A DNA stretch of 17,016 bases from Blastocladiella britannica (lineage: Eukaryota; Blastocladiomycota; Blastocladiomycetes; Blastocladiales; Blastocladiaceae). The notes under the pieces were generated by a model. The model was not told the origin of the DNA. It saw only the letters and a list, made by a program, of their open reading frames with translations, and searched no databases. Made by a program: the position numbers and the translations under genes. The stretch is taken from assembly GCA_025349905.2 (NCBI GenBank), contig MU624926.1, positions 1 through 17,016 of the forward strand, read 5' to 3'. Position 1 is the stretch's first letter; every line of letters starts with the position of its first letter. Below are positions 9,601 to 14,827 of this stretch, in pieces.

Positions 9601-9890
9601 ACCGTGGTGGTCGAAGATGACGCGCGCCGGCTGCCATGATCGTCGTCGTCGTCGTCGTGATCGTCTCGTCGTCGCAAGGCGCGTTTTCGGGATGACGATG
9701 ATGCTGATGGTGCGGACGACGATGTTGTTGGTGCGCGACGGCTGGCTTGGCCGTGATGGCCATTGTGACCCGAATCGTCATCCCCGACCATGGCGTACTG
9801 CGCGTTCTTGGCCATCAGGTCGCGGGTCTGGGCCGCGCGTGCGCGCTGCGCGGCAATGGCATTGCGTTCGCGGATGGCCTGCGCGTCCAT
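6693..9890 (-). CDS. DHX16: Spliceosomal DEAH-box RNA helicase DHX16/Prp2
   Basis: This ATPase remodels the activated spliceosome before the first transesterification step, in the nucleus. Exons: 9890-9438, 9357-8760, 8698-6693; introns 80 nt (GTATGC..TAG) and 61 nt (GTATGT..TAG, with ACTAAT as likely branch site); product 1018 residues. The N-terminus is Asp/Ser/Arg-rich and charged coiled-coil to about residue 300. [14 protein letters not shown], shortly before the core, matches the Prp2/DHX16 pre-core segment. The core has Walker A GETGSGKT (384-391), [13 protein letters not shown] (482-485), SAT (514-516), [16 protein letters not shown] and QRAGRAGR (683-690). Winged-helix, ratchet and OB-fold domains follow, ending with [17 protein letters not shown], typical of this family. 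[31 protein letters not shown] and [11 protein letters not shown] favour DHX16/Prp2 over Prp22, Prp16 or Prp43. All catalytic motifs look intact. The spacer before its ATG (9891-9959) is AT-rich with A/T homopolymers. Confidence 0.95.
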
Positions 9891-9959
9891 AATAATGTAA
9901 TAATTTATCGTTTTTTTTTGGGTGAATTTTTTTTCTTTTTTGGAAAAAGAAAACGGAGA

Positions 9960-11558
9960 TCAGCCGCTGCGACGACCACAGCTTGACTCGAATGCATCCC
10001 ACCACGCGCGCTCCACCTGCGTCAATGCCCGGAACAACGACTGCCGCAACGGCGCAAACTCGATCCCGCGCTGTTCGGCGTACTGCGCCAACACGTCCAG
10101 CGCCGCCGGCGACCCGGCCCCGTTGATCGCCAGCCTGAGCGCGGCCGTGACCTTGGAGTCGTCCATCATCGCATTCGACATTTGACCGAGCCACCACTCC
10201 ACCAGTGGCGGATAAAACTGCTGCACCACCAGCGTCCCCATCGACGACAACGCCTCGGTCGGGAACCCGACGTGCGTCTCCCACCACTGGTAGACCGCCA
10301 GCCTTTCCTCGGGAGTCTTGGTACGGTCCACGTCCCAGTCCGAGAGTTCCTTGGGGATCGGAATATCGGTCCACCGAGTCGAAATCCAGTCCAAGATGAG
10401 CAAATTGCAAGACCAGAACGCCTCACGGGTCATCCCTTCACTCCACTCCACATCAGTGACTTTACGGTGGTTCCAGATCCAGTCCAGGACCTCCAATTTA
10501 CCGTGATGCGCGCATTTCTTGGTCTGCTGGGCCGTGATGGTGAGCCGGATCCCGCGCTCGGCGAGCTTCATGTACCACCAGTCGACCAGCGCCAGTTCCG
10601 GTGGAGTGTACATGTCGGGCAGCTTTCCTTTTGAGAATTCCCGGTCCCAATCGCACCACGCAAACTCGAACGGAAAGGAGCGCGACTTTTCCCACAGCCA
10701 TAGCACAGGTGCGGCCGTCGGGCCCGAATTGGTCGCGGCCTCTTTGATGGCGGACTCGGTCGCAAACTCGTGATGCGGTTGGCGCAGCGCCAAGTACCTC
10801 GCCCACCACCACTCGATCACCAAGATGTCGCCACTAATCAGAGCTTTGCTCGCCATCGCAGTGTACGTCCAGTGCGTCGCATTGACGCGCGTCCACCACC
10901 AGTCAAGAACGGAGGTGTGCTTGAGCAGCGTGGCATCCTCGATCACGGTCAAGAACAGGCGGGACTGCAGCAGCTGCGGGTTCCCATCTTCTCCAATAGT
11001 GTTGTTGCCGCCAGATTGAACGAGTTCGTCGTAAATGACGGTCGCGGCCACCAAGTCCTGGGATCGGACGACCAGGCACAGTTTTTGAAATGTGGGTACC
11101 CTTCCTTCAGTGCGCCTCGCTATTATGTTGGTCAGGGCGACTTTCGCCTGGTACCATTCCAGCACCGCTGGGGAGGACAGATTAATTCCGGTTGCAAACA
11201 CCCGCTGCGGCGAGTTGCCGTGCTGCACCGACCATTTCCAGAACCACTCGAGCCAGTGGAGATCGGCATTGGCCGACAGTCGCGAAAACACGGGCCGGGT
11301 TGCGTCCAGTAAAAACGGCGTCGGGTAGTGCGGGAGCAAGTACGCGTGGCCGTGAGCGACCGCACGCGACGGCCGGAGGTCGGGGAACCCGCGGGAAAGC
11401 ATTGCGGCAACCAGGTCGCGGTCAGGGTCAAGCGCGTCGTGGGCTTGCACGAACAGGATCGAGAGCGCGTCGTCCATGTATCGCGCCATCGCGGCCGCGT
11501 ACACTAAGACGCGCACGGCGATGTCGCCGTGGTCGAGCGAAGGGCCATTCATTGTCAT
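9960..11558 (-). CDS. LDWW-type ankyrin-like repeat protein
   Basis: A single-exon ORF of 532 residues if started at ATG 11558 (MTMNGPSLDHGDIAVRVLVY). An in-frame ATG at 11621 would leave only 4 bp before the divergent gene at 11626, so I reject it. About ten tryptophan motifs recur every 35-55 residues: LEWFWKWSVQHG, VLEWYQAKV, VLDWWWTRVN, VIEWWWARYL, VLWLWEKS, LVDWWYMKLAERG, VLDWIWNHRK, ILDWISTRW, VYQWWETHVG, LVEWWLGQM. This is the same repeat class as the gene at 1-693 and resembles ankyrin-like helical repeats with the consensus blurred. The first 50 residues lack WW motifs and may be a capping helix region. No signal peptide, membrane segment or catalytic motif is seen. Likely a protein-interaction solenoid; partner and role unknown. 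It shares a 67-bp divergent spacer with the DUF4246 gene. Confidence 0.8.
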   Translation of the reverse strand: MTMNGPSLDHGDIAVRVLVYAAAMARYMDDALSILFVQAHDALDPDRDLVAAMLSRGFPDLRPSRAVAHGHAYLLPHYPTPFLLDATRPVFSRLSANADLHWLEWFWKWSVQHGNSPQRVFATGINLSSPAVLEWYQAKVALTNIIARRTEGRVPTFQKLCLVVRSQDLVAATVIYDELVQSGGNNTIGEDGNPQLLQSRLFLTVIEDATLLKHTSVLDWWWTRVNATHWTYTAMASKALISGDILVIEWWWARYLALRQPHHEFATESAIKEAATNSGPTAAPVLWLWEKSRSFPFEFAWCDWDREFSKGKLPDMYTPPELALVDWWYMKLAERGIRLTITAQQTKKCAHHGKLEVLDWIWNHRKVTDVEWSEGMTREAFWSCNLLILDWISTRWTDIPIPKELSDWDVDRTKTPEERLAVYQWWETHVGFPTEALSSMGTLVVQQFYPPLVEWWLGQMSNAMMDDSKVTAALRLAINGAGSPAALDVLAQYAEQRGIEFAPLRQSLFRALTQVERAWWDAFESSCGRRSG

Positions 11559-11625
11559 TTTCTTTTCCGTTTTGGTTGGTTGAAAGAAGGGAAGCCTTGG
11601 CGTATCTTGGCACGACAGCATACCC
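11559..11625. promoter_or_regulatory. 67-bp divergent spacer, presumptive bidirectional promoter
   Basis: The start codons of two divergent genes (11558 minus, 11626 plus) are separated by 67 bp, so both promoters and 5' UTRs must lie here or inside the coding regions. The spacer is pyrimidine-rich next to the minus gene (TTTTCTTTTCCGTTTTGG) and purine-rich in the middle. I see no TATA box and no perfect CCAAT box; CCAACCAAA on the minus strand is the nearest. Confidence 0.5.
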
Positions 11626-13460
11626 TTGGCAATGACGCACCTTTATTACCCGGCCTTTTACTCGCGCGGCGACTACCGGGACGAAGACAAGGCGCAGTAC
11701 CCTGCCCTGACCCTCAAGGAACTGGAATTGCTGGACTTGATTGGTGCCGTGCGCGAGAAGCCGCAATGGGCACGGAAAGTGCTGGACCCGACCATCAGTG
11801 CGAAATGGTGCACCGAGCTCGCCGATCAGTCTGGCGCATGCAAGCAGGACCTCGACTATGTCTTTGCCGAACTTAACTGGCAGGCACTGCACCAGCCGCT
11901 GGCTGCTGGTCCCGATAACGTGGCCGGTATAGATGATGCGCTGGCTGAAGATCGTCGTCTCCGACTGATGGAGCTCGTTCGAACCGGGCTCGAACGCGGC
12001 GTTGAAAAGGATTGGCATCCGCGTGCCAAGAACCAGGTGCTTGATCTGGTGCACCCGTCGCTGTTTCCGCTCAAATATGAGCATACCCGCGTCGTTGAAG
12101 AGACGCTGGCGGCCCAGTCGGTGCCCGAGTCCGTGGCACGGGTGGGTCTGGATATTGGCGACACTCATTATCCTTCGGGTGATGGATACGCCAGCACACA
12201 GTTTCAATGGCTACCGGCCGAGATCGCTGTCAGCGAGGACGGCACGTCGGCCGAGTGGATCTCGTACATCAACAACCTGCATCCCGAGACCCACGCTGAG
12301 CTGTACTCGGTGCTCGCTGAACTGTTTGTCGCATGTGTTCCTCTGCTCGAGATGGTCCTAGCGCGAATTACCGACCCAGTTCAGTCTCGAATTCATGCCA
12401 GTGCGTTTGAAAATTCACTTTTCGTATTAAAGGGGGTGGTAATTGACACCCATTGTTAATAGGCGCGGAGATTTGGTACAAGTGCAAGGAGGATCCCAAC
12501 AAGCCCAACGATCCGAGCGATGCGCCCGAGAAATATACGTCAATTTACGAAGATGAAAGCAGCGACGACGACGAGAACGACGAAAACGAGGAAGGGGAAG
12601 AGGAAGAAGAGGACGCATACGACCGATACCGGGGCAAGTACGCCTTCCACCCGTACGCGCCCATATCATTTGACCCAGCGGTGTTCGAGCTGTCAGCAAC
12701 CCCCAACCCCGAGTTTGCGCTCAAGGGCCGGCAGTGCCAGGTCATCACCAAGCTCGCCAACATTCACCTGACACCCGAGGATCCCGAGTACGCCGGCGGA
12801 TCGTGGCACATTGAGGGCATGGAGAACGAGCAGATTGTGGCCACCGCGCTGTACTACTACGACATGGACAACGTCACCGAGTCCAAGCTGGCGTTCCGCG
12901 CGCGCGTCAGGGCGCCCGAGTACCAACAGTCGGATTTCTTCGGTACTGCTTTTGTTATTAAATCACTTGCTCGTCCCTGACAAATAGATGACACAGGCAT
13001 TGAGAGCATTTACGGCCTCAATGGCGGAGTGGGGATCTTGGCTCAACCCCGCGGTCACATCACAGCACGCGCCGGCCGCGCGGTCGCGTTCCCGAACCTG
13101 TACCACCACCAAGTGCAACGGTTTCGACTCGCCGACCCGACACGCCCGGGTCACCGCAAGATCGTGGCCTTCTTTCTCATTGACCCCGAGTTACGCATTC
13201 CGTCGTCGGCTCGGGTGGCCCCGCAGCGCGCCGACTGGCTCGCACATGCGGTGTTACGTGGGCCACGGGACAAGGAGCGCATTGTCGAGAGCACGCTGCC
13301 TGTCGAGGTCGTGCAGCGGATCTTGCTGCTGACGCCGCACATGATGACGATGGCCGAGGCCAAGAAGGATCGTCTCGTGTTGATGGACGAGCGCACGGCG
13401 ATGGTGGAGGAGGTGAATACGCCCGACTTTCTTGGGGCGTTCAACATGTGCGAGCACTAA
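11626..13460 (+). CDS. DUF4246 family protein, putative 2OG-Fe(II) oxygenase
   Basis: A fungal DUF4246 protein of 575 residues. Exons: 11626-12400, 12463-12942, 12988-13460; introns 62 nt (GTGCGT..TAG) and 45 nt (GTACTG..TAG), both phase 1. Splicing creates ASAEIWYKCKEDPN and FFDDTGIESIYGLNGG, matching family blocks. Family signatures in order: KDWHPRAKNQVLDLVHPSLFPL, FQWLPAEIAVSEDG, SYINNLHPETHAELY, VITKLANIHLTPEDPEY, GGSWHIEGMENEQIVATALYYY, and FPNLYHHQVQRFRLADPTR followed by PGHRK. A jelly-roll metal site is inferred from His374 and Glu376 (WHIEG) with His459, and Arg475 as 2-oxoglutarate anchor; the substrate is unknown. An acidic low-complexity insert (EDESSDDDENDENEEGEEEEE) lies before the catalytic part. 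No targeting signal is seen, so probably cytosolic or nuclear. Family membership is strong; enzymatic activity is inference. Confidence 0.9.
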
Positions 13461-13870
13461 AATTCAGTGGGAGTTTCGTGCTGCGCGATTTCAAGCCATC
13501 AGACGAGGCATTTCCCCTGGTGCGCCATTTTACCAATAACTAAACTTCTCTTCAAACATCTCTCAAAGTCGCTCGTAACGTATCCACGCCCCCCTCATCC
13601 ATACTTCACTCATACCATGGCAAAATCGACCCAGTACACCTCTTTCACTGCACTAACCCCCAGGACGGCGACCAAGGACCGTCAATCAAAATATTGCTAT
13701 TTTTTATGTGTTGACAGCACTTGGTTGGTCCGGGCTCTCGTCGTGCGGCCGACGATACACTGCAAAAATATGACCCGTATGCTGCTTAATTTGTTGAATG
13801 GCTTGGCTCTGAATTGCTTGTCAGCAGCAAAAGTGCCACGCGGCAATGCTGTGGATCAATGGCTCTACTT

Positions 13871-13959
13871 CCAATAAGGGAAGAACTACGCCTCTGGACG
13901 GCTTTTCGGACTGGATTGGCGCCCGCACACGTGTGCTGGCATGGCCGATTGGTATAAAA
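13871..13959 (+). promoter_or_regulatory. BIM1 core promoter: CCAAT boxes and TATA box
   Basis: TATAAAA lies at 13953-13959, 93 nt upstream of the ATG at 14052. An inverted CCAAT box (ATTGG, 13948-13952) abuts it directly, another inverted copy lies at 13915-13919, and a direct CCAAT at 13871-13875. A C/T-rich then A/C-rich leader (CTCCATACTCAAACAAAACACC) follows, typical of a 5' UTR. This is the only clear TATA-type promoter in the window, fitting a regulated gene rather than a housekeeping one. Confidence 0.7.
13925..13936. promoter_or_regulatory. 12-bp palindrome GCACACGTGTGC with E-box core
   Basis: A perfect 12-bp palindrome centred on CACGTG, 17 bp upstream of the TATA box. CACGTG is the standard site of bHLH transcription factors (for example the Pho4, Cbf1 and SREBP types). 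The symmetry and position make it a good operator candidate for the BIM1-like gene; the factor cannot be named. Confidence 0.5.
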
Positions 13960-14051
13960 TACGGGCGCTCCGTCTTCTCTTTCGGCTCGGCCCCAAGATC
14001 TCCTCCATACTCAAACAAAACACCTCCTTCATTCAACACAAATAACCGAAA

Positions 14052-14764
14052 ATGCACGCCTCTGCTCTTCTCTCTCTTGCTCTTTTCGCGGTGCTGGCAA
14101 ACACGGTGTCGGCGCACTACACTCTGACGACACCCGCTGCTCGTGGGACAGATGAGGACAAGCTTGTGCAGGCGCCGTGCGGTGGATTCAACTCAGTGCA
14201 GGGCACTCGTGCTGACTGGCCCCTCGGTACTACCCTGATCCTTTCCTTTTATATTTTCCCACAAATAACTGATGACATAAACGCAAAGGCCAACCCATTC
14301 AAATCAACGCCGAGCACGCCAACTCCAACTTCACCACGTACCTGTCGCTCAAGCCGGCGCCGGCGGCACTGGCCGATTTCCAGCCCATCTCCAACGCGCT
14401 CCTGTCGGGCCTGGGCAAGCTGTCAGTCCCGTTCCCGTTGACGGCCATCCCTGCGGCCGCGGCCAAGGCGCTCAGCGTTCAGGTCTCGGGCGCCGATCTC
14501 GTGGGCAAGACCGGGACTATCATGACTACGTTTGACGCTGGAGATGGCGTGTTTTACCAGTGCGGCGACGTGACGTTCCTGGCTGCCGCTGCCGTTGCGT
14601 CTTCGTCGTCATCGTCATCGTCGTCTTCGACCACCACCGCCGCCGCCGCTGCCAGTTCCTCGCCGACCGCCGCATCGGGCAAGTCCGGCGCCGTGGACTC
14701 GCGTGTCGGCAGCTCAGTTATCGGCATGGCGAGCGCCGCCGCGCTGGTTGCACTCGTTTTGTAA
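14052..14764 (+). CDS. BIM1/X325-like copper protein, secreted with GPI-type tail
   Basis: This belongs to the LPMO-like X325 family; the characterised Cryptococcus neoformans member BIM1 binds copper at the cell surface and aids copper import with Ctr1. Exons: 14052-14226 and 14289-14764; a 62-nt phase-1 intron; product 216 residues. A signal peptide (1-21) ends VSA, leaving His22 as the mature N-terminus (HYTLTTPAARGTDEDK). PCGGFN at 42-47 and the C-terminal FDAGDGVFYQCGDVTF are family signatures. Predicted copper ligands are His22, His68 (NAEHANSN) and Asp152 (QCGDV), the His-His-Asp set of this family; Cys43-Cys150 is a likely disulfide. NFT at 72-74 is a glycosylation sequon. After residue 156 come Ser/Thr/Ala-rich linkers and a hydrophobic C-terminus ending ALVALVL, fitting a GPI anchor. 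X325 proteins are not oxidative polysaccharide cleavers, so I do not call it an LPMO enzyme. It has its own TATA promoter. Confidence 0.87.
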
Positions 14765-14765
14765 C

Positions 14766-14771
14766 AATAAA
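14766..14771 (+). terminator. Polyadenylation signal AATAAA of the BIM1-like gene
   Basis: AATAAA begins two bases after the TAA stop at 14762-14764, in an AT-rich stretch. The convergent GPCR gene ends at 14828, so both 3' UTRs must fit in 63 bp or overlap. Confidence 0.55.
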
Positions 14772-14827
14772 ATATATTCGCGGCCGAGAACCACGGAGCA
14801 TTAAAAAGTGAACAAGTACCGAGTCCA

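Larger units (their letters stand above)
13461..14051. other. 591-bp intergenic region with the BIM1 promoter; weak ORF at 13617
   Basis: The only long intergenic stretch here, clearly more AT-rich than the genes. The right half holds the BIM1 promoter elements listed separately. In the left half a CCAAT box (13533-13537) and a pyrimidine-rich stretch precede CATACCATGG at 13614-13623, which looks like a start context. The ORF from ATG 13617 runs 86 codons to a stop at 13875-13877. Its third positions are AT-rich, unlike every neighbouring gene, and its product shows no recognisable motif. I do not call it a gene; it could be an unspliced first exon, a decayed gene or chance. Confidence 0.6.

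Noticed and set aside
11559..11621. Upstream ATG at 11621 extending the LDWW protein by 21 residues
   Set aside because: It leaves 4 bp to the divergent gene start and adds a compositionally odd leader; ATG 11558 is more plausible.
11980..12000. GTTCGAACC-like tRNA B-box at about 11988
   Set aside because: It is inside the DUF4246 coding exon and no cloverleaf or A-box could be found around it.
14594..14660. Ser/Ala trinucleotide repeat as a microsatellite feature of its own
   Set aside because: It encodes the expected Ser/Thr/Ala linker before a GPI-type tail and needs no separate explanation.
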